Part shown: positions 54,546-63,932 of the stretch, piece after piece
Layout of the letters: every line of letters begins with the position of its first letter
Numbering within the stretch: the stretch's first letter is position 1
NCBI RefSeq assembly: GCF_900105335.1
Contig: NZ_LT629770.1
Span: 1,984,001 to 2,048,000 of the forward strand
Direction: 5' to 3'
DNA length: 64,000 nt
From: Microbacterium paraoxydans
Lineage (GTDB): Bacteria; Actinomycetota; Actinomycetes; Actinomycetales; Microbacteriaceae
Made by a program: the position numbers and the translations under genes
The notes under the pieces: generated by a model
Told to the model about the DNA's origin: nothing
Database searches by the model: none
What the model saw: only the letters and a program-made list of their open reading frames with translations

Positions 54546-55742
54546 ATGCACGATCCGGCCGACGGAGGGCCCGCCGCCTGGTACCGGCGGCACCGGTGGT
54601 GGGTGGACCCGCTGGGCATGGCCGGTCTCGCGACGGTCATGGCGGCGCTCGGGTTCCACGGCATCTGGGGACCGTTCTCCCTGCTGCCGGAGGACGTCTC
54701 GCCGTGGTGGGCGCTGGTTCTCGCGATCCCGGCCTGCGCTCTCGCCCTCGGCAAGCGGCGTCATCCGTGGACGGTGCTCGCGCTCGTCGCCGGGCTCTTC
54801 GTCGCCGACCTCCTCACCGTCGGCGGCGTCGGGACGCTCGTGGTGCTGCTGGACGTGCTGTGGACGGCGGCCTTCCTCGCCGGCCCCCGCGGGCGCCGCG
54901 TGCTGCTCGTGCTCCTGGGCGTGGCGACCGTCGCCCTCTTCCTCGCCGCCCTGCTCGTCTCGGCGGCGACTCCCGCGGTCGCGGTGCTGTTCGCGGTGCA
55001 GTTCGGCGCGATCTTCGGTACGGACTACTGGTGGGCGGTGGCGGTGTCGCAGGCGCACGAGCTGGCCGACCTGCACCGTCAGCGGGCGGAGGACGCCGCA
55101 GCGACCGCCGCCCGGGACCGGGCGCAGGCCGTGCAGCGCGAGCGCGAGGCGATGGCGCGCGAACTGCACGACGTGGTGGCCGGGCATGTGATGGCCATGG
55201 CGATCCGGGCGGAGGCGGCGCTCGCCGCGCCCCCGACGCGGGCGGACGATCGCGCCGCTCTGCAGGCCGTGCGCGATGCCGGGCTGGACGCGCACGGAGC
55301 CCTGCGCACCATGATCGGGGTGCTGCGCCGCGGCGACGGGGCGCTCGCGCCGACCCCGGGATGGGCCGACCTCGCGGGTCTCGCCGCGGAGGCCCGACGC
55401 TCGGGCTTGGACGTGCGCCTCGCCGTCGAGGACCCGGGTGCGCTCGGCGGTGGCGGAGAGCAGGCAGTCGTGCGGGTGGTGCGCGAGGCACTGGGTAACT
55501 GTGTCCGCCATGCCAACGGTGCCGTGGTCGAGGTGACCATCGGCCCGGTCGACGAGCAGGCCCGCGTCGCGGTGCGCTCGCGGGGCGGCGCGCCGACCGT
55601 CACCGCCGGGCACGGCGGCGAGGGGTGGGGGCTGCAGATGCTGCGGGAGCGCATCACCGCCCTCGGCGGGACGTTCCGCGCCGGTGCGGAACCCGACGGC
55701 TGGCTGGTCGAGGCGCGACTGCCGGTGGGGGGCCGGTCATGA
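54546..55742 (+). CDS. Two-component sensor histidine kinase
   Basis: The 398-residue kinase has an N-terminal membrane region of about five helices (residues 20-165), a coiled-coil linker, a HisKA_3 domain with the phospho-acceptor His in ARELHDVVAGHV, and a C-terminal HATPase_c domain ending in GGEGWGLQMLRERI. It is of the NarX/LiaS class without large external sensor. The ATG at 54546 has GAGGG four bases upstream; a TTG at 54534 is the longer alternative. It overlaps the response regulator gene by four bases. Confidence 0.93.
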   Translation: MHDPADGGPAAWYRRHRWWVDPLGMAGLATVMAALGFHGIWGPFSLLPEDVSPWWALVLAIPACALALGKRRHPWTVLALVAGLFVADLLTVGGVGTLVVLLDVLWTAAFLAGPRGRRVLLVLLGVATVALFLAALLVSAATPAVAVLFAVQFGAIFGTDYWWAVAVSQAHELADLHRQRAEDAAATAARDRAQAVQREREAMARELHDVVAGHVMAMAIRAEAALAAPPTRADDRAALQAVRDAGLDAHGALRTMIGVLRRGDGALAPTPGWADLAGLAAEARRSGLDVRLAVEDPGALGGGGEQAVVRVVREALGNCVRHANGAVVEVTIGPVDEQARVAVRSRGGAPTVTAGHGGEGWGLQMLRERITALGGTFRAGAEPDGWLVEARLPVGGRS

Positions 55743-56383
55743 CCGCACCGACCGTGCTGCTCGCCGACGACCACGGCGCGATCAGGGCCGGCCTGCGCAT
55801 CATGCTGGAGACGCACGACATCACTGTCGTCGGGGAGGCCGCGGATGGCGAGGTGGCCGTGCGCAATGCCGCAGCGCTCCGGCCGGATGTCGTCCTCATG
55901 GATCTGCGCATGCCGGGGCGCGACGGGGTCTCGGCCACCCGCGAGATCGTCGAGCGCGGACTGGGGGATGTGCTCGTCCTGACGAGCTTCGACGAGGACG
56001 AGCTCGTGCTCGCGGCGATCCGGGCGGGAGCGGTCGGGTTCCTCCTGAAGACCGTCGATGCGCCGACTCTCCTCCAGGCGGTGCGCGCCGTCGCCGTCGG
56101 AGACGGGGCGCTGGACCCGCGGGTCACCCGCCGCGCGCTCGCGGCAGTGGCGGCGTCCGCTCCGGAGCCCACGCCGATGACGACGTTCGCGCTGCCGGAG
56201 CTGACGCCCCGGGAGCGCGACGTCCTCGACGGGATCCTGCAGGGGTGGTCGAACGCCCAGCTCGCCGCGCGCCTGCGGATCTCCATCCCGACGGTGAAGA
56301 CGCACGTCTCGAACGTCCTCACCAAGCTCGGCGCGCGCAGCCGGTCGCACGCGGCCGCGCTCGTCCGCGGGGTCGAGGACTGA
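55739..56383 (+). CDS. NarL/LuxR-family response regulator
   Basis: The 214-residue regulator has the receiver acidic pair in LLADDH, the phospho-acceptor Asp in VVLMDLRMPG (about residue 55), and a C-terminal LuxR helix-turn-helix with LTPRERDVLDGILQGWSNAQLA and VKTHVSNVLTKL. Overlap with the kinase gene shows that they form a pair. The MFS gene follows in the opposite direction one base away from its stop, so the two transcripts converge. Confidence 0.95.
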   Translation: MTAPTVLLADDHGAIRAGLRIMLETHDITVVGEAADGEVAVRNAAALRPDVVLMDLRMPGRDGVSATREIVERGLGDVLVLTSFDEDELVLAAIRAGAVGFLLKTVDAPTLLQAVRAVAVGDGALDPRVTRRALAAVAASAPEPTPMTTFALPELTPRERDVLDGILQGWSNAQLAARLRISIPTVKTHVSNVLTKLGARSRSHAAALVRGVED

Positions 56384-56384
56384 G

Positions 56385-57623
56385 TCAGCGCTCGACGGTC
56401 GGGACCGCCGGAGCCTTCTCCTCGGCGCGCAGCGGTCGGGCGGCGCCGGAGAACAGACCCGAGAGCACCACGAGCGCGACGAGGACGAAGAGCGTGTTGA
56501 GCAGTCCGATGTGCTCGCTGATGACCCCGAGCACCGGCGGGCCGCCGAGGAACGCCACATAGCCGATGGTCGCGGCCGCGCTCACCCGTGCGGCGGCCTT
56601 GGCCGGATCGTCCGCCGCGGCCGACATGCCGAGGGGGAAGCCGAGCGACGCGCCGATGCCCCACAGCGCCGCGCCGACGAGGACCAGCGGCAGCGTGGGC
56701 GCGAGGATGAACAGGAGGATTCCGGTGGCGGCGGTCGCGGCCAGGATGCGCAGCACCAGCACCCGGCCGAAGCGGTCCACGAGCGGCCCGCCGAAGAGGC
56801 GGACCACGGTCATGCCGACGGAGAAGACCGCCAGGGCGACGGCCCCTGTGCCCTCCGCGAAGCCGTGTCCCTGCTCGGTGCCCAGGGCGATCCAGTCGTT
56901 GGCGCCGCCCTCCGCGAAGGACATGCCGAGCATGACGGTTCCCAGCAGGTACGTGCGCGGCTCGCGCCAGGCCTCGAGCGCGGTGTGCATCCGCTGACGG
57001 AACGGGGGCTTCTCGTGGTCCTCGGGGTCGAGAGCGGCCTCCCGCACGGGCACCTGGAAGAAGCAGACGACGGCGATGACGGCGATGAGGACGCCCATCG
57101 ACACCGCGTGCGTGCCGACGTCGACCTTGAGGGCAGCGGCGAGGGCGCCGATGCCGGCGCCGAGCACGGTGCCGAAGCTGAAGAACGCATGGAAGACCGG
57201 CAGGATGGTGCGGCCCATCTGCTGTTCGATGGCGGTGGCCTCGACGTTCATCATGACGTCGACGCAGCCGTTGCCGAAGCCGAAGAGCACCATGCCGATG
57301 AGGACGACAGGCACCGACCCGAAGACGGTTGCGCCGAGGCCGACGAGGGCGATGCCCGTGGCGAACGTGAGCATCGCCAGGAGCATGCCGCGCCGCGCAC
57401 CGGTCCGCGCCATCACGGCAGGGCTCGTGGAGATGCCGAGGATGGACGCGACGCCCATGCCGAGCAGGATGAGGCCGACCTGCGCGTTGTCGAGGTCGAG
57501 CGCCTCCTTGATCCCCGGCACGCGGGACGCCCAGGTCGCAATCGAGAGTCCGCTGGCGAGGAAGATGGCGAAGATCGCGGTGCGCCAGCGCACGAACTGC
57601 GAGCGGGTGAGGGCGGTGTCCAT
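56385..57623 (-). CDS. Major facilitator superfamily transporter
   Basis: The 412-residue protein has twelve predicted transmembrane helices in two halves of six, with the typical MFS loop between helices 2 and 3 (MARTGARRGM) and the repeated pattern in FGGPLVDRFGRV. Sequence features, including FHAFFSFGTVLGAG, resemble the sugar/fucose-permease-like or YbjJ group; the substrate is not clear. The ATG at 57623 has TAGGCT seven bases upstream. It is divergent from the LacI regulator, and a 14-bp palindrome in the 60-base gap suggests regulation. Confidence 0.9.
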   Translation of the reverse strand: MDTALTRSQFVRWRTAIFAIFLASGLSIATWASRVPGIKEALDLDNAQVGLILLGMGVASILGISTSPAVMARTGARRGMLLAMLTFATGIALVGLGATVFGSVPVVLIGMVLFGFGNGCVDVMMNVEATAIEQQMGRTILPVFHAFFSFGTVLGAGIGALAAALKVDVGTHAVSMGVLIAVIAVVCFFQVPVREAALDPEDHEKPPFRQRMHTALEAWREPRTYLLGTVMLGMSFAEGGANDWIALGTEQGHGFAEGTGAVALAVFSVGMTVVRLFGGPLVDRFGRVLVLRILAATAATGILLFILAPTLPLVLVGAALWGIGASLGFPLGMSAAADDPAKAAARVSAAATIGYVAFLGGPPVLGVISEHIGLLNTLFVLVALVVLSGLFSGAARPLRAEEKAPAVPTVER

Positions 57624-57630
57624 GGCGGAC

Positions 57631-57683
57631 AGCCTATCGAATCGATTCGACCTTGCGCGACCGAACCGGGCTATCCTCGGAGT
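57631..57683. promoter_or_regulatory. LacI/MFS divergent promoter region with palindromic operator
   Basis: The gap between the two start codons is 60 bases. It holds the perfect palindrome TCGAATCGATTCGA (57637-57650), placed just upstream of the minus-strand -10 TAGGCT for the MFS gene. The plus-strand -10 TATCCT (57672-57677) for the LacI gene lies six bases before its ATG. The site resembles LacI-family operators and probably controls both genes. Confidence 0.75.
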
Positions 57684-58745
57684 ATGACCAGGGAGACGCC
57701 GCGCCGGCCCACGATCGCCGATGTGGCTCGCGAGGCGGGGGTCGCCACCTCGACCGCGTCGGTCGTCTTCAGCGGCAAGGCCAAGGTCGCACCCGCCACC
57801 CGCGACCGGGTGCTCGCCGCCGCGACCGACCTCGGCTACACGGGGCCCGACCCGCGCGCCGCCTCCCTCCGTCGCGGTCGCAGCGGCATCGTGGCGGTGG
57901 TCCTCGAGGGGCACCTGCGCGCGGCATTCCTCGACCCCGTGACGACCGCCATGATGGACGGCCTCACCGACGGCCTGGCCGATCTCAGCGCCGGCATCCT
58001 CCTCATGCGCGACGAGCCCGGCGAGGACGGCTCGGCCATCGCGAGCGCCCCCGTCGACGCGGTGGTGCTCATCGGCTGCTCGGGCCGTACCCGCGCGTCT
58101 CTCGAGATCGTGCGTGGACGGGGTCTCCCCGTCGTCGTCATCGAGGGGGACGCGGGGCTCGACGTCCCGCGCATCACCCTGGACAACGTCGCCGCCTCCG
58201 CCGAGATCGCCCGCCACGTGCGCGACCTCGGACACCGGGACGTCGCGCTCGTCACGCTCTCGCTGGACGCCGAGCGCGAGCGCACCCTCATCACGCCGGA
58301 GCGTCTGGCCCACGCCACCGTCGACGTGACGGTCGACCGCCTGGCCGGCATGCGGGAGGTCTTCCCTGACGCTCCGGCGATCTCGGCCTCGGGCAGCCTC
58401 ATCGACGAGGGCATCCTCGTCGGGCGGATGCTGCTCACCGATGCCGACACCCGCCCGACCGCGGTGCTCGCGCAGAGCGACCTGCTGGCCGTCGGAGTGA
58501 TCCGCGCCGCGGAGGAGCTCGGACTCCGCGTTCCCGAAGACCTCTCGGTCGCGGGTTTCGACGGCATCCCCCTCGACGGCCTCGGCGATCTCACCCTCAC
58601 CACGAGCGTGCAGCCGGCGGTGGAGAAGGGCAGGGCGGCGGGAGAGCAGGTCGCCCGGATGCTGCGCGGTGAGCCGGGCGTCACGCAGGACCTGCACTGC
58701 GTCTTCCGCGCCGGCACCACGACCGCACCGCCTCCGTCGCGCTGA
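57684..58745 (+). CDS. LacI-family transcriptional regulator
   Basis: The 353-residue protein begins with a LacI helix-turn-helix, TIADVAREAGVATSTAS and VVFSGKAKVAPATRD (about residues 10-40), and a hinge. The C-terminal periplasmic-binding-like domain (about 70-330) has VLIGCSGRT and RITLDNVAAS. It is expected to bind a small molecule and control the divergent MFS gene; the palindrome in the shared promoter supports autoregulation. The recognition-helix variant suggests a binding site other than the classical CG-centred one. Confidence 0.93.
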   Translation: MTRETPRRPTIADVAREAGVATSTASVVFSGKAKVAPATRDRVLAAATDLGYTGPDPRAASLRRGRSGIVAVVLEGHLRAAFLDPVTTAMMDGLTDGLADLSAGILLMRDEPGEDGSAIASAPVDAVVLIGCSGRTRASLEIVRGRGLPVVVIEGDAGLDVPRITLDNVAASAEIARHVRDLGHRDVALVTLSLDAERERTLITPERLAHATVDVTVDRLAGMREVFPDAPAISASGSLIDEGILVGRMLLTDADTRPTAVLAQSDLLAVGVIRAAEELGLRVPEDLSVAGFDGIPLDGLGDLTLTTSVQPAVEKGRAAGEQVARMLRGEPGVTQDLHCVFRAGTTTAPPPSR

Positions 58746-58758
58746 CGGCGCGCACCGG

Positions 58759-60261
58759 TCAGGAGTGGGCGGGTCCGAGAGGAAGCGTCGCCGGCGCGTA
58801 GTCGAGGATGCGATACCGCCCGCACGCGATGACGGCTGTCGGGGCCGCAGCGGTCGGCAGGTTCCACGCCACCGTCTGCGCATCCTCGATGAGGAACGAG
58901 ACCTCCCCCGCCGCGAAGTCGCGACGATCGACGAGCCACGCGTAACCGCGGAGCTCATGATCGACCTGCACGAGCCGGGCCGGATCGGCCGCGTGCAGCT
59001 TGGGGAGCCGGACGGTCCAGAACTGTCCGGCACCGGTGCGCCCTGACGAATCCACCCAGTCCGTCACACAGGCGAGGTCCGCGTCGGGCGCGCTCGCCGC
59101 CTGCACGATGCGGGGTACGGACACGGAGCCGCCGGCGAGAAGGGCGATGGCGACGACGGCGGAGACGACCCGCGGCAGCGTGGCTCGCCGCATCCGGACG
59201 CGCGGCAGGGTGACGAGGGCGAGGACCGGGGCGAAGGCGAGAGGTTGCAGGTACCGCGCTGCGTAGGTTCCCGCCGCGATGCCGCCGACGAGCACGACGA
59301 GCGGGAGTGCCCAGGCGGCGGTGGTCACCAGGCGGTCACCCGCGTCCGACGAGCGGGCCGACCGCACGACCGCGAGGACCATCAGCGCCAGCACGGCCAT
59401 CGCGCCGAGCACCCCGCCGGGGGAGGGCAGCCGATCGATCGCGAGGTCGGCGTAGTACGCGGCGGAGTGGATCCATTCCGCCGGTTGGATGTAGCCGGCA
59501 CCGGAGTTCGCGATCCATGCCGAGAAGGGAATGCGACCGAGGAAGCCCAGGATGCTGCCGCCGACCAGCGACACGATCAGCGCGAGACCGCGGCGCCGGA
59601 TCGCGAGCGTGGTGAGACAGAGGCCGCCCAGAACGAGGGAGAGCGGCACCGTGGCCCAGGCGGCGAACAGCGGATTGCTGAGGGTCGCCACCGCCGCGAC
59701 CACCCCGAGTCCGAGTGGGAGCGCGACGGTGCCGGCAGGGCGATCGAGGAACCGCCGGCACAGGCCGACGGCCAGTACGACGGCCACGACGGTCGCGGAG
59801 TAGTACGTCGTCGTCAGCACCAGCGACGCGAGCTCGAGCGCGTCTCGTGACGGCGAGGACTCCGTGACGATGAGGAGACAGAACACGGCGAGGGCGCCGA
59901 CCGCCCAGGCGACCGGTGCGCGACCCTCGACGCGCCGCCCGGCGGCGAGACGGATCGCCCCGTAGAGCGCGAGGACGTTGACCACCGCGTTGGCCGCGAG
60001 CACGCCGTTCACGTCGAACGGCAGCACGGCGTCGAGGGCCGTGAACACCGCGATCTCGGGGAGGAAGAGCACGCTGGACAGCGCCCAGTAGCCCCCGCCC
60101 CCATCCAGGACCGATCGGCCGACGAGGGCCACGATCAGCGAGTCCCCGTCGTCGAACATCAGGACCGAGCGCGGCGAGGAGGCGAGGTGTCCGACGGCGA
60201 CGAGCGCCAGCGCCAGCGCGGCCGCCCACCCCGCCAGTTCGCGTCCCCAGACCCGCCGCAT
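58759..60261 (-). CDS. Polytopic membrane protein of unknown function
   Basis: The 500-residue protein has at least nine transmembrane helices, spread from residue 10 to 405, with two long loops. A C-terminal soluble domain (about 410-500) has VTDWVDSSGRTGAGQFW, LVDRRDFAAGEVSFL and a final YRILDYAPA. Its layout resembles GT-C-type glycosyltransferases or mannosyltransferase-like proteins, including the MFDDGDSL motif after the first helix. No catalytic assignment can be made with confidence. It is divergent from the mrpA gene, which starts 121 bases away. Confidence 0.8.
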   Translation of the reverse strand: MRRVWGRELAGWAAALALALVAVGHLASSPRSVLMFDDGDSLIVALVGRSVLDGGGGYWALSSVLFLPEIAVFTALDAVLPFDVNGVLAANAVVNVLALYGAIRLAAGRRVEGRAPVAWAVGALAVFCLLIVTESSPSRDALELASLVLTTTYYSATVVAVVLAVGLCRRFLDRPAGTVALPLGLGVVAAVATLSNPLFAAWATVPLSLVLGGLCLTTLAIRRRGLALIVSLVGGSILGFLGRIPFSAWIANSGAGYIQPAEWIHSAAYYADLAIDRLPSPGGVLGAMAVLALMVLAVVRSARSSDAGDRLVTTAAWALPLVVLVGGIAAGTYAARYLQPLAFAPVLALVTLPRVRMRRATLPRVVSAVVAIALLAGGSVSVPRIVQAASAPDADLACVTDWVDSSGRTGAGQFWTVRLPKLHAADPARLVQVDHELRGYAWLVDRRDFAAGEVSFLIEDAQTVAWNLPTAAAPTAVIACGRYRILDYAPATLPLGPAHS

Positions 60262-60381
60262 GCGACCACTCTGACATGCGATCTCGGAGCTCGCGGGGCC
60301 GACAGGCGTCTCGGCCCGGTAAACTGGACCGACACCGCCCGCCTGAGCCGCACGGCCGACGAGCCCCGAGGAGCCGCGTAT

Positions 60382-63354
60382 ATGCTGATGCTCCTCGCAG
60401 TGTTCCTTCTCGGGTCGCTCTTGATGCCCGTTCTGGTGCGCTGGCTGGGAGCTCAGGCTTTCGCCGTCGCCGCCCTCGTCCCGGCTGCCGCATTCGTGCA
60501 CGCGCTCGTGCTCACGCCGCAGGTGCTCGACGGCCCCGTGCCGTTCGTCTCGGTGCCGTGGATCCCGCAGCTCGGACTGAACCTGTCCATGAACATGGAC
60601 GTCCTCGGGTGGGTTCTCACGCTCATCGTCACGGGCGTCGGCGCGCTCGTGCTCCTCTACTGCCGCTGGTACTTCCACGACGAGGCCGCCGGCATCGGGC
60701 AGTTCGCGGGCGTCCTCCTCGCGTTCGCGGGGGCGATGTACGGCCTCGTCCTCACCGACGACCTCGTGATGCTCGTGATGTTCTGGGAGGCCACGAGCAT
60801 CCTCTCCTACCTCCTCATCGGTCACTACCGTCGCCGCGCCGCCAGCCGCCGTGCCGCGCTGCAGGCCCTCCTCGTGACCACCCTGGGCGGACTGGTGATG
60901 TTCGTCGGCGTCGTGCTGCTCGTCGTCGACACCGGGACGTCGAGCATCCGGGAGATCCTCGCCATCGCGCCGACCGGCCCGATCGTCGATGCGGCGATCG
61001 TCATGCTCCTGATCGGCGCCATCAGCAAGTCGGCGCTGTTCCCCTTCCACTTCTGGCTTCCCGGCGCCATGGCGGCCCCGACCCCGGTCAGCGCCTACCT
61101 GCACGCCGCGGCCATGGTGAAGGCCGGCATCTACCTCATCGCCCGCTTCGCGCCCATCTTCGCCTTCAGCCCGACGTGGCGGCCGATCGTGCTCACGCTC
61201 GGCATCCTCACCATGCTGCTCGGTGGCATCCAGGCGCTGCGGGAGACCGACCTCAAGCGCGTGCTCGCGTTCGGCACCGTGAGCCAGCTCGGCTTCTTCG
61301 CGGTGGTCGTCGGCTACGGCACGCAGGCGGCGGCGCTCGCCGGCCTCGCGCTGGTGATCGGGCACGCGCTGTTCAAGTCGGCGCTCTTCCTCATCGTCGG
61401 CGTGATCGATCGGCAGCTCTCCACGCGTGACGTGACCGAGCTCTCCGGCGTCGGCCGCCAGGCACCGGTCATGGCCACGGCCGCGTTCATCGCCGTGGCG
61501 TCGATGGCCGGAGTGGCTCCGACCATCGGATTCGTGGCGAAGGAGTCGACGCTCACGGCGCTGCTGGACGATGCGCTGGGCGGGTCGGCGTGGGGCCTCG
61601 TCGCCCTGATCGGCGTCGCTCTCGGATCCATGCTCACTGCGGCATACGGCGTCCGCTTCCTCTGGGGGGCGTTCTGGACCAAGCGCGATGCCGAAGGACG
61701 GCGGCAGCCGGACACGGTCTGGCCCGACCCCCCGGTGGGTTTCCTCTCCGCGCCGATCATCCTCGCCGGAGTGACGCTCGCCGCCGGTATCGGCGCCCCC
61801 GCGCTCGACGTCGCCCTCCAGCCGTATGCGCTGACCGCGACGCCGGGACTCGACCACGAGGGGGCAGCCGTCGAGGGACCGGGGCACCTCGCGCTCTGGC
61901 ACGGCCTCGAGCCCGCCCTCGGCATCTCGATCCTCTCGATCCTGCTCGGCATCGGGCTCTTCCTCCTCACGAGGCGGACCGGGTGGGACCGGCGCCCGCG
62001 ACTGCTGCCGTTCACGGCCGCCGACGCCTACTACATGGTGATGCGCGGCATCGACCGGCTGTCGGTGCTGAGCACGACGCTCACCCAGCGCGGTTCGCTG
62101 CCCGTGTACGTGGGGACGATCTTCGTCGTCTTCGTCGCCGCCGAGGTCACCGCGCTCGTGGCGAGCGACATCGACCGCTATCAGCTCTCGCTGTGGCACA
62201 CGCCGGCCCAGCTCGCCGTCGCCCCGATCATGGCCGTGGCCGGCGTCGTGGCGGTGCGGGCCCGCAAGCGCTACACCGGCGTCGTGCTCGCCTCGGTCAC
62301 CGGTCTCGGCATGGTGGTCCTCTTCGCCACCAGCGGCGCACCGGATCTCGCGCTCACCCAGATCCTCGTCGAGACGGTGACGATGGTGACCTTCGCGCTC
62401 GTCCTGCGCCGACTGCCGGCACGCATGGGCGAGCACAACGCCTCCGTGAGCCGCATCCCCCGCGCTCTCCTCGGCATCGGCGTCGGCCTCACCATGGCGT
62501 TCGTGGCCGTCGTCGCGACCCAGTCCCGCGTGGCCGACCCGATCTCGGCGATCTTCCCGGAGATCGCGTACGAGATCGGCCACGGCAAGAACGTCGTGAA
62601 CGTGGCACTCGTCGACCTCCGCGGCTGGGACACGATGGGCGAGCTCTCCGTGCTCGTGCTCGCCGCGACCGGTGTCGCCTCACTCGTGTTCGTCACGCAC
62701 CGCGCCGATCTCCTCGCCGCCACGAAGACGCTGCCACGCTCGGTGCGGAAGTCCGCGCGCAGTCGGCCACTCGTGGAGACCACGGACGGCGTGCGCTTCC
62801 AGACCGCGGAGAACCGATCGGCGCCGCGCGCCTGGCTCGTCGGCGGCCAGAAGATGAAGCCGGAGAACCGGTCGATCCTGCTCGAGGTCATCGTCCGCAT
62901 CCTGTTCCACACGATCATCGTCGTGTCGATCTTCCTGCTCTTCGCCGGGCACAACCTCCCCGGCGGCGGCTTCGCGGGCGGGCTCGTCGCCGGCATGGCG
63001 CTCGTCATGCGCTACATCGCGGGAGGGCGCTGGGAGCTGGGCGCCGCGGCGCCGACCGATGCCGGTCGCCTCCTCGGCACGGGCCTGATCCTCGCCGTGG
63101 GCACCGCGGTCGTGCCGCTGTTCTTCGGCCTCGCACCGCTCACCAGCACCTTCTGGGAGTGGGAGATCCCCGGCATCGGGCACATGGAGTTCGTCACCTC
63201 GACGATCTTCGACATCGGCGTCTACCTCGTCGTGATCGGGCTCGTGCTCGACGTGCTGCGCAGCCTCGGTGCGGAGGTCGACCGGCAGGCGGCGCTCCGC
63301 CCCGGCGAGAGCACCGCCGTCGACTTCTCCTCGCGGACCGGGGGGAACGGCTGA
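60382..63354 (+). CDS. mnhA: Na+/H+ antiporter subunit A (MrpA/MnhA, fused with B-type domain)
   Basis: The 990-residue protein has about 20 transmembrane helices. The NuoL-like part (about 1-560) carries the conserved motifs FWEATSILSYLLIG, FPFHFWLPGAMAAPTPVSAYLH and KESTLTAL. The C-terminal part (about 790-990) is MnhB-like, with GHNLPGGGFAGGLVAG and GHMEFVTSTIFDIGVY. Mrp-type antiporters export Na+ for protons in hetero-oligomers of six or seven subunits. The ATG at 60382 has GAGGAG at nine bases. The stop overlaps the mnhC start. Confidence 0.94.
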   Translation: MLMLLAVFLLGSLLMPVLVRWLGAQAFAVAALVPAAAFVHALVLTPQVLDGPVPFVSVPWIPQLGLNLSMNMDVLGWVLTLIVTGVGALVLLYCRWYFHDEAAGIGQFAGVLLAFAGAMYGLVLTDDLVMLVMFWEATSILSYLLIGHYRRRAASRRAALQALLVTTLGGLVMFVGVVLLVVDTGTSSIREILAIAPTGPIVDAAIVMLLIGAISKSALFPFHFWLPGAMAAPTPVSAYLHAAAMVKAGIYLIARFAPIFAFSPTWRPIVLTLGILTMLLGGIQALRETDLKRVLAFGTVSQLGFFAVVVGYGTQAAALAGLALVIGHALFKSALFLIVGVIDRQLSTRDVTELSGVGRQAPVMATAAFIAVASMAGVAPTIGFVAKESTLTALLDDALGGSAWGLVALIGVALGSMLTAAYGVRFLWGAFWTKRDAEGRRQPDTVWPDPPVGFLSAPIILAGVTLAAGIGAPALDVALQPYALTATPGLDHEGAAVEGPGHLALWHGLEPALGISILSILLGIGLFLLTRRTGWDRRPRLLPFTAADAYYMVMRGIDRLSVLSTTLTQRGSLPVYVGTIFVVFVAAEVTALVASDIDRYQLSLWHTPAQLAVAPIMAVAGVVAVRARKRYTGVVLASVTGLGMVVLFATSGAPDLALTQILVETVTMVTFALVLRRLPARMGEHNASVSRIPRALLGIGVGLTMAFVAVVATQSRVADPISAIFPEIAYEIGHGKNVVNVALVDLRGWDTMGELSVLVLAATGVASLVFVTHRADLLAATKTLPRSVRKSARSRPLVETTDGVRFQTAENRSAPRAWLVGGQKMKPENRSILLEVIVRILFHTIIVVSIFLLFAGHNLPGGGFAGGLVAGMALVMRYIAGGRWELGAAAPTDAGRLLGTGLILAVGTAVVPLFFGLAPLTSTFWEWEIPGIGHMEFVTSTIFDIGVYLVVIGLVLDVLRSLGAEVDRQAALRPGESTAVDFSSRTGGNG

Positions 63355-63932
63355 TGGACGTCTCGCTCGCCCTCATCGCGATCATGGCCGTGCTCTTCGC
63401 CTGCGGCGTGTACGCGATGCTGGAGCGCAGCCTCACCCGCGTCCTCATCGGCTTCCTCCTGCTCGGCAATGCCACGAACCTGCTGCTCCTGATCGTGATG
63501 GGCGTGCCGGGCAACGCGCCGTTCTTCGGTACCGAGGGCGATCTGAGCGACCCGCTGCCGCAGGCCCTGACGCTCACCGCCATCGTCATCACGTTCGCGG
63601 TCTCCGCGTTCCTGCTCGCGCTGATCTACCGGTCGTGGCAGCTCGGCCAGGCGGACACGGTCGAGGACGACGAGGCCGACATCGCGCTGCGCGCGCGCAC
63701 CGACGAAGACGAAGACCTCATGGACGACGAGTCCGAGACGGACGACGACGACGCCACGACCGACTTCGTGGGCGTGCAGACCGCGCCGATCACCGTCCTG
63801 CACATGCGCGACAACCCGGCCATCCACGATGACGCGCCGTATGACGCGCCCTACGTGCCCGAGCCGGAGCCCGAACCCGACGGCGCTGCAGACCGGGACG
63901 ACGACACGACAGACGGGGAGGGCAGGCCATGA
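63354..63932 (+). CDS. mnhC: Na+/H+ antiporter subunit C (MrpC/MnhC) with acidic tail
   Basis: The protein has 192 residues. The first 105 form three transmembrane helices of the NuoK-like MrpC family (LIAIMAVLFACGVYAML, LLLGNATNLLLLIV and ITFAVSAFLLALIYRSWQLG). The remaining 85 residues are a highly acidic, Asp- and Glu-rich tail with little order (DEDEDLMDDESETDDDDA and EPEPEPDGA). Known MrpC proteins are about 110-150 residues, so the tail is long. The start overlaps the end of mnhA and the stop overlaps the next gene. Confidence 0.93.
   Translation: MDVSLALIAIMAVLFACGVYAMLERSLTRVLIGFLLLGNATNLLLLIVMGVPGNAPFFGTEGDLSDPLPQALTLTAIVITFAVSAFLLALIYRSWQLGQADTVEDDEADIALRARTDEDEDLMDDESETDDDDATTDFVGVQTAPITVLHMRDNPAIHDDAPYDAPYVPEPEPEPDGAADRDDDTTDGEGRP

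Noticed and set aside
58759..62583. Long minus-strand open frame of over 1200 codons spanning the membrane protein gene and the antisense of mnhA.
   Set aside because: Only the part up to 60261 has membrane-protein character. The rest is Glu/Arg/His-rich antisense of a clear antiporter gene, as expected in high-GC DNA.
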